DNA of 64,000 bases. Origin: Rufibacter sp. LB8. GTDB lineage: Bacteria; Bacteroidota; Bacteroidia; Cytophagales; Hymenobacteraceae. Each line of letters begins with the position of its first letter. Within the stretch, counting starts at the first letter, position 1. Below the pieces are notes generated by a model. It searched no databases, was not told the origin of the DNA, and saw only the letters and a program-made list of their open reading frames with translations. The position numbers and the translations under genes were made by a program. This document shows positions 25,984 to 35,165 of the stretch, piece after piece. The stretch spans positions 1,717,501 to 1,781,500 of the forward strand of contig NZ_JADALJ010000001.1 in assembly GCF_014876185.1 (NCBI RefSeq), written 5' to 3'.

Positions 25984-26328
25984 TTAGTCAAAGTAATTGA
26001 AAACAGATTCGCCGTAGAAGGTACCTTCCACCAGCAGGGCCACCAGTAACCAAACCAATAACACGGTAGGTACCAACACTGCCCAAATAAGACCTTTTGT
26101 CTCATGCTTTAAGTGCATGAATTCCCCCACAATGTAGAAGGCCTTTACAATGGTCAAGCCAATGAAAATAGCGTTCCGTAAGGTGCCGGCCTCCATCATG
26201 AAGGCAAAGGCAAATTCAATTGCAGTGAGTACGCAGAGAATGATAAATGTTTTCCAGATGATTCTGGTCTGGGCCTTAGGAATCTCGCCTTGCGCCAGTT
26301 CTTCTGTATGATGTGAATGCGAAGCCAT
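25984..26328 (-). CDS. ctaF: Cytochrome c oxidase subunit IV (caa3 type)
   Basis: 114 residues with three membrane helices (FIILCVLTAIEFAFAFMM; AIFIGLTIVKAFYIVGEFMHL; AVLVPTVLLVWLLVALLVEG). VKAFYIVGEFMHLKHE is the signature of bacterial oxidase subunit IV/CyoD-like proteins. Small accessory subunit of the oxidase. It follows the subunit III gene by 26 bp. Confidence 0.88.
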   Translation of the reverse strand: MASHSHHTEELAQGEIPKAQTRIIWKTFIILCVLTAIEFAFAFMMEAGTLRNAIFIGLTIVKAFYIVGEFMHLKHETKGLIWAVLVPTVLLVWLLVALLVEGTFYGESVFNYFD

Positions 26329-26354
26329 ATCTTTCAGTTTTTCGTGTCAAACAA

Positions 26355-27101
26355 TTACACCAGGTAAAAGAAGGTAAATACAAATACCCACACTAAGTCT
26401 ACAAAGTGCCAGTACAAACCTACTTTTTCCACCATTTCATAGTGGCCTCTTCTCTGGTACACCCCGTTTACGGTATTGATGAAAATCAAGAGGAGCAACA
26501 CCACCCCACTGAAAACGTGCGTACCGTGGAAACCTGTGATAAAGAAGAACAGGTCAGCGAACAAGGGTGGTCCGTATTGGTTCACAATCAAATTCGCCCC
26601 ATGTATCACAGAACCATCGGCTAATTTCATACCATCTTCAGTACCGGCAATAAAGTGGGTCCACTCCCAAGCCTGACAGCCCAAGAACATAGCTCCAAAG
26701 AGAATAGTCCACAGCAACCATTTCTCCACATCCTTCTTGTCCATTCTATGCCCCGCTTCTACGGCCAATACCATGGTCACAGAGCTCAAGATCAAAATCA
26801 TGGTCATTAAGGCTACAAACGCCAACGGCCAATCCACACCATGGAACCCAGGGAATGCGTTAAACACTTTTTCCGGGATAGGCCACCACTCGGTTGAGAA
26901 CGTGAACGCCTCTGGCGCACCTTCATAGGCCTTGTGACGGTGACGGGCCAACCCGTAGGTGGTTAAGAAAGCACCAAACGTGAAAGCATCTGATAACAGG
27001 AAGAACCACATCATCAGTTTGCCATAACTTGCCTTAAATGGCTCGTTACCGCCATCCCAAGTGCCTGTGTTTGGCTGCTCAAAGGTTGTAGTCTGCGACA
27101 T
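26355..27101 (-). CDS. ctaE: Cytochrome c oxidase subunit III (first of two)
   Basis: 248 residues with about six or seven membrane helices. FFITGFHGTHVFSGVVLLL and GLYWHFVDLVWVFVFTFFYLV at the C-terminus are subunit III signatures (the G-x-H-x-x-H pair and WHFVDxVW). Starts ATG 27099-27101. It is 17 bp downstream of a second, shorter subunit III gene; Bacteroidota caa3 clusters often carry two. Confidence 0.93.
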   Translation of the reverse strand: MSQTTTFEQPNTGTWDGGNEPFKASYGKLMMWFFLLSDAFTFGAFLTTYGLARHRHKAYEGAPEAFTFSTEWWPIPEKVFNAFPGFHGVDWPLAFVALMTMILILSSVTMVLAVEAGHRMDKKDVEKWLLWTILFGAMFLGCQAWEWTHFIAGTEDGMKLADGSVIHGANLIVNQYGPPLFADLFFFITGFHGTHVFSGVVLLLLIFINTVNGVYQRRGHYEMVEKVGLYWHFVDLVWVFVFTFFYLV

Positions 27102-27117
27102 ATGTGTTAAAGGATTA

Positions 27118-27702
27118 TTAATGGTTCAAGGTTAAGAAAAAGAACAGGTAGACCCAAAGGGCGCCTAAAAAGTGCCAGTAAATGGTGCACAGCTCAATTC
27201 TGATCAAGTTTTTGGAGTGCACCCGGTACCTGAAGGCCGAAATTACTACAATAATCAGAAAAATAAGCCCCGTGACCAGGTGAAAAGCGTGTACGCCGGT
27301 CAGCACATACATGAAAGACCCAGACGGGTTGGCGGTGCTACCACCAAAGTACACGTTGTTGTGCACCAATTCTCCCCAAGCTTCCCACTGGCCTATTAAA
27401 AACGCGGTGCCCGCCACAATGGTTAAGGCCAGGGCTAATTTAAGTGTCTTCAGATTATCACGCTTGGCGGCCACATATGACCACTGCATGAACACGCTGC
27501 TCAACACTAGAATTACCGTATTGATGATCAGGATATTGGGAAGGTCAAACTCCAGCCAATTCCCCTCTTCTCTTCTGACAATATAGGCACTGGTAAAGGC
27601 CGCAAACATCATGATGATGCTCACCAGCAAAAGCACGAGCATGAACTTGAGTGGGTGTACCCCTCTCCGCTGCTCTGGTTGTAATTCTGTATTTGCTACC
27701 AT
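27118..27702 (-). CDS. Cytochrome c oxidase subunit III (second, shorter copy)
   Basis: 194 residues with five membrane helices. FMYVLTGVHAFHLVTGLIFL and CTIYWHFLGALWVYLFFFL match the subunit III C-terminal half; FVDLVW is replaced by FLGALW, showing divergence from the neighbouring copy. It probably forms part of the same oxidase. Gap of 6 bp to ctaB. Confidence 0.9.
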   Translation of the reverse strand: MVANTELQPEQRRGVHPLKFMLVLLLVSIIMMFAAFTSAYIVRREEGNWLEFDLPNILIINTVILVLSSVFMQWSYVAAKRDNLKTLKLALALTIVAGTAFLIGQWEAWGELVHNNVYFGGSTANPSGSFMYVLTGVHAFHLVTGLIFLIIVVISAFRYRVHSKNLIRIELCTIYWHFLGALWVYLFFFLTLNH

Positions 27703-27708
27703 GGAATA

Positions 27709-28605
27709 TTAAAGTCTATCAACCACAAACGCTATCTGCACAATGGGCAAATATAAAAAGGACCCAAACATAATATTCATAGCTGCCCGTTTAGAACAGG
27801 TGTGCATTAAATAAAACGTCTGCATCAAAAAAAGAACACCACAAGCAACCGCAATGAAGGCCGATGTTTTCCCCGCCATGCCAAATTGCAAAGGCAGCAA
27901 ACTCAACGGAATCAGCAGCAACGTGTAAATCATGATTTGTATGGCAGTCTTCAAATTCTTGCCGCCTGCCATCGGCAACATTTTGAATCCAGCTTTCTTG
28001 TAATCATCATCCAGAACCCAGGCAATCGCCCAGAAATGAGGGAACTGCCACATGAATTGGATCCCGAACAAGACCCAGGCCTCCACGCCAATGTAACCCG
28101 TTCCGGCTACCCAACCAATCAACGGCGGCAAAGCACCTGGTATGGCACCCACAAACACGCAAATTGGGGAAATTCGCTTTAAAGGCGTATAAAAGAACCC
28201 ATAAAGTAGCAAAGACAAAAAGGATAGCGCCGATGCCAGCCAATTGAACTGCAGACCAAGCAAAACCAAGCCTGCCACGCCCAACAGCACACAGAAAATA
28301 ATGGCTTCCTGTACAGAAAGCACACCTTGTGGCAAGGGGCGTTTAGCGGTGCGCTTCATCAGTTTATCCAAGTCCTTTTCTAAGACCTGATTGATGATGT
28401 TGGCAGATCCTGTCACCAGAAGTCCTCCCAACATGACCATGGCGGTATCTGTCCAGTGTGAATCAGGGCGACCCAACAGAAAACCGATGGCACTCGAGAA
28501 AGCGACCGTAGCCGACAGCCTGAACTTTAAAAGCTGAAAATACGCGGTTACTTTACTCATAGCCGATGATGAACGGGCATTGTTGGTTACGTCTTGTACG
28601 AACAT
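27709..28605 (-). CDS. ctaB: Protoheme IX farnesyltransferase (heme O synthase)
   Basis: Adds a farnesyl group to heme B, giving heme O. About 298 residues from the ATG at 28605. UbiA-family features: NIINQVLEKDLDKLMKRTAKR (the N/DxxxD prenyl-diphosphate motif and KRT(A)xRP), and a second Asp-rich loop VLDDDYKKAGFKMLP. Seven to nine membrane helices. The reading frame stays open upstream to 28854 but that part overlaps ctaA and has no family match, so the start nine bases after the ctaA stop is preferred. Works with CtaA to make heme A for subunit I. Confidence 0.94.
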   Translation of the reverse strand: MFVQDVTNNARSSSAMSKVTAYFQLLKFRLSATVAFSSAIGFLLGRPDSHWTDTAMVMLGGLLVTGSANIINQVLEKDLDKLMKRTAKRPLPQGVLSVQEAIIFCVLLGVAGLVLLGLQFNWLASALSFLSLLLYGFFYTPLKRISPICVFVGAIPGALPPLIGWVAGTGYIGVEAWVLFGIQFMWQFPHFWAIAWVLDDDYKKAGFKMLPMAGGKNLKTAIQIMIYTLLLIPLSLLPLQFGMAGKTSAFIAVACGVLFLMQTFYLMHTCSKRAAMNIMFGSFLYLPIVQIAFVVDRL

Positions 28606-28613
28606 AATCTTGT

Positions 28614-29690
28614 TTATGCCACCATTTCGGGTGTAAGCCTTTTGTTTAATTGAGCGTAGCGGTAATATGCCAACAACTGGAACTGAAACCCAAATAGGGC
28701 CGTCCCCAACAATAAATGCAGCGGCTGTGCAAAAGCAGGCAGGGAGAAGTAAGCTAAAATTATACCCAAGAGTATCTCTAATCCCAACACCACCATTATT
28801 GCGTTTGCCACCTGCCTCATGTTCCGGTGCGCCAACTCTTTCATTTTTCTCCACAACACCACATTGACTACAAAAATCAAAATGGACAGTGACCGGTGCA
28901 CGTAAAAGGAGGTTCCTAACTGTTCAATCCAGGTTTCTCTTCCCTGGTTATTTAAGTTAAAGGAAACTATATCAACCTGTTCTCTTACTTGTGTCCCGAT
29001 AATTACCTGAACAAAGGTTAACACCAGCGCAAAGGCAATCAAGAAATATACAGCTCCAGATGAAGGAACCGTCATTTGACTGAATTTTACTTTCTCTGCT
29101 CTTACAACTATGTAAATCAAAAGAGCTACCAGTACCAAAGCCAAGGCCATGTGTACTGTTACCATTTCTGGCAAAAGATTGGTGGAGACAACCAATGAAC
29201 CGAGCCACCCTTGAAACACCACCAATAAAAAGGAGGCTACTGCTCCCCAGAAAATAACTGGGTCCCGCTTCAGGAAAGGCCATGAATAGAGCACCGTTAG
29301 AAAAATCATGATCCCGATCACCACGCCCACCAATCGGTTCACATACTCAATCCAGGTTTTAGTTACATTGAACTCCGTCTCTATGTACTGAGACGGATGT
29401 GCAAATATCTCCTGGGCTACCTTAGTAAAACCTAATCCTTCAAGAGTCTGGGCAATGCGCTCGTTCTTCTGAATACGCTTTGCCTTGTACACCTCCAAAT
29501 AATCAGGAGGCAATTGGCTTAAATTAGTGGGGGGGACCCACGACCCGAAGCATTTAGGCCAATCAGGGCAACCCATGCCTGACCCAGTGCTTCGGACGAT
29601 CCCCCCTACTAAGATTAAAAAATAGACAGCAGCTATGGTATAGACTCCTATCCTGGTAAACCTTTTAGCACTAAAAGATTTATCGCTCAT
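28614..29690 (-). CDS. ctaA: Heme A synthase (COX15/CtaA family)
   Basis: Oxidises the C8 methyl group of heme O to the formyl of heme A. 358 residues with eight predicted membrane helices. Signatures: LVGGIVRSTGSGMGCPDWPKC near the N-terminus, TWIEYVNRLVGVVIG, VTVHMALALVLV and YVHRSLSILIFVVNVVLW with histidines in membrane helices. Located between ctaD and ctaB; start is 3 bp from the ctaD stop. Confidence 0.93.
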   Translation of the reverse strand: MSDKSFSAKRFTRIGVYTIAAVYFLILVGGIVRSTGSGMGCPDWPKCFGSWVPPTNLSQLPPDYLEVYKAKRIQKNERIAQTLEGLGFTKVAQEIFAHPSQYIETEFNVTKTWIEYVNRLVGVVIGIMIFLTVLYSWPFLKRDPVIFWGAVASFLLVVFQGWLGSLVVSTNLLPEMVTVHMALALVLVALLIYIVVRAEKVKFSQMTVPSSGAVYFLIAFALVLTFVQVIIGTQVREQVDIVSFNLNNQGRETWIEQLGTSFYVHRSLSILIFVVNVVLWRKMKELAHRNMRQVANAIMVVLGLEILLGIILAYFSLPAFAQPLHLLLGTALFGFQFQLLAYYRYAQLNKRLTPEMVA

Positions 29691-29693
29691 GCG

Positions 29694-31523
29694 TTATTCA
29701 AAATCCCTCTCGTAGGGCAGGTTAGATGACTGTGTCTGCGAAAACGGTACGTTCTGAGGAATAAAGTCTTCAGGGGCACCTGGCTTACTATAGTCATAAG
29801 GCCATCTATATACCACAGGCAGAGGACCAGGCCAGTTACCGTGACCAGGATTCACCGGTGTAGTCCATTCCAGCGTGTTTGACTTCCAAGGATTCTCTGT
29901 AGCTCTTCTACCTCTAAAAATGCTATATACAAAGTTGAACAAGAAGAAGAACTGAGCGGCAAATGCCACAATTGCAGCCACCGTGATAAAGGTATTCAAG
30001 TTCATGAACGTGCTGAACGTATCAAAGCCCGTCCAGGTGTAGTATCTTCTAGGGAAACCAGCAATACCAATGTAGTGCATCGGCATGAAGATCAAATACA
30101 CACCGGCAAACGTAATCCAGAAGTGGATATAGCCTAGTTTCTCATCCATCATGCGGCCGAACATCTTAGGGAACCAGTGATACACACCGGCAAACATCCC
30201 GAAGAAGGCGGCACTACCCATTACCAAGTGAAAGTGAGCCACCACAAAATAGGTATCATGCAACTGAATGTCCAAGGCAGAGTTTCCTAAGATAATACCC
30301 GTCACACCACCTGAGATAAACAAGGATACAAAGGCAATGGAGAACAACATAGCCGGCGTGAAGTTGATGTTACCTCTCCAGATAGTGGCAATCCAGTTAA
30401 ACACTTTCACCGCAGAAGGAACCGCAATGATCAAGGTCAGGAACATAAACACCGATCCCAGGAACGGATTCATACCCGACACGAACATATGGTGTGCCCA
30501 TACAATGAAAGACAGCAAGGCAATTCCCAACATAGAACCAATCATGGCACGGTAACCGAAGATAGGTTTACGGGCACAAGTGGCAATTACTTCAGAGACA
30601 ATACCAAAGGTGGGTAGAATTACAATGTACACCTCAGGGTGACCCAAGAACCAGAATAAGTGCTGGAACAAAACCGGGCTACCACCTGTATTAGTCAACG
30701 CCTCCCCTGCTACATAAATGTCAGATAAGAAGAAGCTGGTACCAAAGCTGCGGTCAAAAATTAACAGTAAGGCAGCAGAGAATAAAACTGGAAATGCCAG
30801 CAGACCCAAAATAGCCGTCAGGAAAAAGGACCAGATGGTCAATGGCAACTTAGCCATAGACAAACCACGGGTACGCAAGTTAATAACTGTTGTAATGTAG
30901 TTCACCCCCCCTAACAACTGGGAGATAATGAACAAGGCCATACTTACCAACCACATGGTCATACCTGCTCCAGAACCAGACATTGCCTGTGGCAAGGCGC
31001 TCAACGGCGGATACACCGTCCACCCACCAGAGGCAGGTCCTGTTTCCAGGAAAATGGAATAGAACATGATAATACTGGCCAGGAAAAAGAACCAGAAAGA
31101 AAGCATGTTCATAAAGCCAGAAGCCATATCACGGGCACCAATCTGAAGCGGAATCAAGAAGTTACTAAAGGTACCGCTCAACCCGGCTGTCAATACAAAG
31201 AATACCATAATGGTACCATGCATAGTCACCAAAGCAAGGTAAAACTCAGGATTGAGTTTACCACCTTCTACCCACTTGCCTAACAGAGGCTCCAGAAACG
31301 TAAAGGTAGCCTCAGGGAAACCCAACTGCATCCGGAACAAGCTAGACATAGTTCCACCAATGATAGCCCAGAAAATACCGGCAAACAGAAACTGCTTGGC
31401 AATGACTTTATGGTCTTGGCTAAAGATGTACTTCTCTATAAAGCTTTGGTCATGATGGTCATCATGATGATCATCATGCTCCAGATGCACATCTTTATGT
31501 AATGAAATATCCGTACTAGACAT
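29694..31523 (-). CDS. ctaD: Cytochrome c oxidase subunit I
   Basis: Catalytic subunit of the heme-copper oxidase, reducing O2 to water and pumping protons. 609 residues, twelve membrane helices. Active-site features: GHPEVYIVILP (CuB His and the cross-linked Tyr), WAHHMF (two CuB His), and HDTYFVVAHFHLVMGS (heme a3 and heme a ligands). The Tyr within the GHPEVY motif marks a type A oxidase. N-terminus is His/Asp-rich (HDDHHDDHHD), which may bind metal. Sits between ctaC and ctaA. Confidence 0.97.
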   Translation of the reverse strand: MSSTDISLHKDVHLEHDDHHDDHHDQSFIEKYIFSQDHKVIAKQFLFAGIFWAIIGGTMSSLFRMQLGFPEATFTFLEPLLGKWVEGGKLNPEFYLALVTMHGTIMVFFVLTAGLSGTFSNFLIPLQIGARDMASGFMNMLSFWFFFLASIIMFYSIFLETGPASGGWTVYPPLSALPQAMSGSGAGMTMWLVSMALFIISQLLGGVNYITTVINLRTRGLSMAKLPLTIWSFFLTAILGLLAFPVLFSAALLLIFDRSFGTSFFLSDIYVAGEALTNTGGSPVLFQHLFWFLGHPEVYIVILPTFGIVSEVIATCARKPIFGYRAMIGSMLGIALLSFIVWAHHMFVSGMNPFLGSVFMFLTLIIAVPSAVKVFNWIATIWRGNINFTPAMLFSIAFVSLFISGGVTGIILGNSALDIQLHDTYFVVAHFHLVMGSAAFFGMFAGVYHWFPKMFGRMMDEKLGYIHFWITFAGVYLIFMPMHYIGIAGFPRRYYTWTGFDTFSTFMNLNTFITVAAIVAFAAQFFFLFNFVYSIFRGRRATENPWKSNTLEWTTPVNPGHGNWPGPLPVVYRWPYDYSKPGAPEDFIPQNVPFSQTQSSNLPYERDFE

Positions 31524-31546
31524 ACAATACTATTAAAAGATTATAA

Positions 31547-32611
31547 CTATTGTTTTGCAACAGGGCTAGAAGTAGCACCTGCATTTGTTGTTCCCATTGC
31601 TAGCGGAGCAGCTGCGCTGTCGGCGGTAGGAGCCTGTAACTGTGAAGCAAACGTCTGCTTCTTCTGTTCAGCTACCCATTTGGCATATTCCTCAGGCTCG
31701 TCCACCACCATCACCATTTTCATGGCAAAGTGACCACGTCCGCAAACTTCTGTACAAGCTAACTCATATTGAAATTCTGGATTACCAGTTTCGGTTTGCA
31801 TTTCAGCAGTTGTTTTGGTTGGGATAAACCAGAAAGACGTAGGCATACCAGGCACCGCATCCATTTTCACTCTGAAATGGGGAAGGAAGACACTGTGAAT
31901 TACATCTCGGGCTCTGATCTTCAACAAGACTGGTGTTCCTTTAGGAACGTGGAAAGAGCTGGTGCCTGGGGTGAAGTCATCTGCTGCATTCTTGTCTGTA
32001 AAATCAATACCGAATTCATTAGTGGCATCAATCAAGGTGTGTTTCACCAAACCCAGCTTGTTATCATCACCAGGATATCTTACTAACCAGTTAAACTGCT
32101 TGCCCATTATCTCCACCACTACAGATTGTTCTGGAGCAGGACTTGTAATACTTGCCCATGTTTTCCAGCCGGAGAATACCAACAAAGCCATAACCACAGC
32201 CGGAATCACCGTCCAGATTATTTCAATCTTGTTGTTGTGTGGATAGTAATAGGCTCGTTTGCCATCCTGGTGTTGGTATTTATAAGAGTACAGGAATAGT
32301 AGAATGTGTGTGACCACAAATACAAACCCAATTACCGCCATGGTTACCCAGAACATACTGTCTATGGCAACGCCGTGTTCTGAAGCCACGGGAAGAATCA
32401 TGTCTTCTTGTGCATCTAGGAAAGACCAAATAAAGAGGGCTCCCATCACAAAAAAGAAAACAACCATCAGGATAGCATTCACCTTGTTGCTACGTCCTAT
32501 ATCTTGGCGGTAGCTTCCCTTAAAAATAGAAGCCAGTACCTGGATTCTAAATAAAAGGTAAAGAATTACCAGTAGAAGGATGATTGATAGTGCTACAGCA
32601 ATCTTAATCAT
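31547..32611 (-). CDS. ctaC: Cytochrome c oxidase subunit II
   Basis: 354 residues. Three hydrophobic segments are seen: one at the extreme N-terminus (residues 4-25), then the two-helix hairpin (about 47-66 and 92-112), then a periplasmic cupredoxin domain with the CuA site ACTEVCGRGHFAMKM (Cys, Glu, Cys, His, Met all present) near residue 285. WxxxW-type aromatic contact MGKQFNWLVRYPG lies upstream. The C-terminus is Ala/Ser/Thr-rich and has no CXXCH, so this subunit is not fused to cytochrome c; the electron donor is probably ActE or the ActA cytochrome. Confidence 0.94.
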   Translation of the reverse strand: MIKIAVALSIILLLVILYLLFRIQVLASIFKGSYRQDIGRSNKVNAILMVVFFFVMGALFIWSFLDAQEDMILPVASEHGVAIDSMFWVTMAVIGFVFVVTHILLFLYSYKYQHQDGKRAYYYPHNNKIEIIWTVIPAVVMALLVFSGWKTWASITSPAPEQSVVVEIMGKQFNWLVRYPGDDNKLGLVKHTLIDATNEFGIDFTDKNAADDFTPGTSSFHVPKGTPVLLKIRARDVIHSVFLPHFRVKMDAVPGMPTSFWFIPTKTTAEMQTETGNPEFQYELACTEVCGRGHFAMKMVMVVDEPEEYAKWVAEQKKQTFASQLQAPTADSAAAPLAMGTTNAGATSSPVAKQ

Positions 32612-32635
32612 TATCTATTTCTTTAAATGTAAGTC

Positions 32636-33913
32636 TTAAACGTGATGGTGAACACTTTCATCCAAGAATGGGTGGTTCACAGGAACCAATGATCCTTTAG
32701 AAAGTTCTTTGGTAAACAGTACCAGGAAGAAACCCAAGAAAGTCAAGGCTGTACCTAACTCAATTAACCCAAAGCCACTTGCTGCGCGCATGGTGCCTGG
32801 CATAATCATGAGGTAAAAATCAAACCAATGCCCTATTAAGATGGCTATACAGACTATTTTTAGGAATAACATCTGCCGCTTCGCATCTCTGGTCATAAGA
32901 ACAAGGAATGGGAATGCAAAGTTTATCAGAAGGTTGAAGAAGAAAATCCAAGTGTAGTGGTTGTTATTACCTCCTAAACGCTCCTGGAAATAGATTACCT
33001 CTTCCGGAATGTTGGCATACCAATACAACATGAACTGAGAGAACCAGATGTAGGTCCAGAAAATACTGAAACCGAACAAGAACTTACCTAAGTCATGTAA
33101 ATGGTTAGAATTTACCATTTTCAGGTAACCAGCTTGCTTTAAGAAAACTAAGGTCAAGGTGATAGCCGCCAAACCTGATACCCACCAGCTGGCAAAAACA
33201 TACCAACCAAACATAGTACTGAACCAGTGCGGGTCAATAGACAGAACCCAGTCCCAGGCAGACATAGAAGACGTCACACCGAAGATTACCAGGAAAGTAG
33301 CACCCAGTTTAATGCTCTTGTTATAGTGAACCAATCCTCCGTTTAAGTCTTCAGCCATGGACTCTCTTCTAAGCCATTTAAAGAACATGTACCAGAGGGC
33401 GAAATAAGCCACCATTCTGATTACATAAAACGTCACATTCAAGTAACCGCTTTTACCTGCTATAATGGCATCATAATTTGGATTGCCCACTTCTGTCAGG
33501 GAGTGATCCGTCCAGTGGAAAAGGGTGTTATGACCCGTGAATAAAATTGGAATCAAGAAGATACCCAACATCACCACGCCTCCAAACAATAGGTAGCTTC
33601 CTAATGCCTCAGGCACTTTTTTAATCACGACAGACCAACCGGCATAGGCTACATATTGAATAGACACAAACAAAACGCCCACTACCGCAATGCCTGTGAA
33701 GTACACATTGTTCAACCATAGGTTAGCCAACAATCTTTGTCCCCATCCGGCAACATGATGGCCAGCTGTCGCCTCGTGTCCTTCTCCATGACCACCGCTA
33801 AAGTTCGCAGCAATGATAAGACCGGCAACCAGGAGGATTAATCCCAGGGCTATCATGTAGAAGAACCGCGTGGTGGTTCTTTTAGGGATACTTAGTCTTT
33901 CTTCAGTTATCAT
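32636..33913 (-). CDS. actF: Alternative Complex III subunit ActF
   Basis: 425-residue integral membrane protein with about ten helices, homologous to the NrfD-like quinol:cytochrome c oxidoreductase subunit ActF/ActC. Includes SAWDWVLSIDPHWFSTMFGWY, a signature of this subunit. It anchors ACIII in the inner membrane and may form part of a proton path. It lies between actE and ctaC, joining the ACIII and caa3 genes in one cluster. Confidence 0.92.
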   Translation of the reverse strand: MITEERLSIPKRTTTRFFYMIALGLILLVAGLIIAANFSGGHGEGHEATAGHHVAGWGQRLLANLWLNNVYFTGIAVVGVLFVSIQYVAYAGWSVVIKKVPEALGSYLLFGGVVMLGIFLIPILFTGHNTLFHWTDHSLTEVGNPNYDAIIAGKSGYLNVTFYVIRMVAYFALWYMFFKWLRRESMAEDLNGGLVHYNKSIKLGATFLVIFGVTSSMSAWDWVLSIDPHWFSTMFGWYVFASWWVSGLAAITLTLVFLKQAGYLKMVNSNHLHDLGKFLFGFSIFWTYIWFSQFMLYWYANIPEEVIYFQERLGGNNNHYTWIFFFNLLINFAFPFLVLMTRDAKRQMLFLKIVCIAILIGHWFDFYLMIMPGTMRAASGFGLIELGTALTFLGFFLVLFTKELSKGSLVPVNHPFLDESVHHHV

Positions 33914-33933
33914 TTCTAATTTACCTTTTAAGG

Positions 33934-34641
33934 TTAATTACGCGTATCCTTGGTAGGATCGGTAGTGGTACCTGTTACTGGATTTGTGTTCTGGTTGGTG
34001 CTGGCACCGTTAGGGGCATCAGTTGACTGTGAAGCGGTATCCTGTGAATCTCCTGCTATTTCAGTCTCGCCTTTTTGCAGACGCTGAACATACATGGCAA
34101 TTTTCCAACGCTCTTCTGGGTTTACCTGCGTACCGTGAGGCATCATGCGGCCACGTCCATTGGTAATCACATGGAAAATATGACCACCCGGCAACGTGGC
34201 GTAACGGCCCTGGGTGAAATTTGGCACGCCTTTAAATTTAGCGCCTACCAAGCCATCTCCCGCGCCAGTCTCGCCGTGGCAAGGGGAACAGAAACGAAGG
34301 TAAAGCACTTTGCCTTCCTCCAATGTGGCCATGTTGCCTCTTAAAGGATTGGTCAGTTCATTACCAGCTACTTCTGCACTGTCTTTGGAGATATGTACAT
34401 TAAAAGCCATTTTTCCACGGGCAATGGTATTAGCCGCAGGTACCCGCATGTTCAAACCACCAGGGTTTAACGCATTTTTGTTACCGTCAAGTTGCTTCAA
34501 CGGTTCATAGGATACCGGATAATACATATCTGGCGCGTACTCCAAACCTGGATCCTGTGAGTTCTGACCGCAAGCAGCCATAAAGGCGGCGGAGAGGAGA
34601 ATGAAAGAAGCCTTGGCCCCTGTTCTGAAGATGTTGTCCAT
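33934..34641 (-). CDS. actE: Alternative Complex III subunit ActE, monoheme cytochrome c lipoprotein
   Basis: 235 residues. Lipobox FMAAC at Cys24; a single heme-binding motif CSPCHG (Cys118-His122), with MMPHGTQVNPEERW carrying the likely axial Met. The C-terminal 40 residues are Thr/Asn-rich and low complexity. It accepts electrons from ActA and is the probable donor to the oxidase. Its ATG overlaps the actD stop by one base. Confidence 0.93.
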   Translation of the reverse strand: MDNIFRTGAKASFILLSAAFMAACGQNSQDPGLEYAPDMYYPVSYEPLKQLDGNKNALNPGGLNMRVPAANTIARGKMAFNVHISKDSAEVAGNELTNPLRGNMATLEEGKVLYLRFCSPCHGETGAGDGLVGAKFKGVPNFTQGRYATLPGGHIFHVITNGRGRMMPHGTQVNPEERWKIAMYVQRLQKGETEIAGDSQDTASQSTDAPNGASTNQNTNPVTGTTTDPTKDTRN

Positions 34642-35165
34642 TATTTAACTACCTCCTTCTCGTTAACTTCAATTGCCCCATTTGATCTGAGCAAATCATT
34701 CAATTGCGTAATGTCTATGCCTTCTTTCAGTTCAATGGCCATTACATATTTATCATCTGTGGAACGCACATCCATTACTGGTACCTTCATGGTTGGGCGC
34801 AGGCCACTGATTATAAAGAACGTGATCACCATACCAAAAGCCGCGAATAGAACTGTTAATTCAAACGTGACCGGTATAAAGGCTGGGATGGAGATGTGTG
34901 GCTTACCACCAATGATCATCGGCCAGTCAAACCCCAGCATGTAAATCTGCATCCAGAGCGCGAACGAGGTACCGCAAAGCCCACAGAAAAAGGCCACAAT
35001 TGGCAGGCGCGAACGCTGAATTCCTAACACATCATCAATCCCGTGGATAGGGTAAGGCGAAAACACATCATGAATTTTGGTGCCTGCCGCGCGAATCTTC
35101 TCAATGGCGTTCAGCAGCACATCCTCGTCGTTGAAGACCCCGAGTATATATTTCTTACTAGTCAT
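34641..35165 (-). CDS. actD: Alternative Complex III subunit ActD
   Basis: About 174 residues, DUF3341 family, with two membrane helices ([19 protein letters not shown] and [18 protein letters not shown]) and the segment [11 protein letters not shown] conserved in ActD. I use the ATG at 35165, which overlaps actC by 8 bp; a start ten codons earlier (35195) would overlap by 38 bp. Structural subunit of ACIII. Confidence 0.9.
   Translation of the reverse strand: MTSKKYILGVFNDEDVLLNAIEKIRAAGTKIHDVFSPYPIHGIDDVLGIQRSRLPIVAFFCGLCGTSFALWMQIYMLGFDWPMIIGGKPHISIPAFIPVTFELTVLFAAFGMVITFFIISGLRPTMKVPVMDVRSTDDKYVMAIELKEGIDITQLNDLLRSNGAIEVNEKEVVK

Noticed and set aside
28606-28854. 83-residue N-terminal extension of the ctaB frame
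   Set aside because: It overlaps the end of ctaA in another frame and has no family match; the ATG at 28605 gives the normal heme O synthase length.
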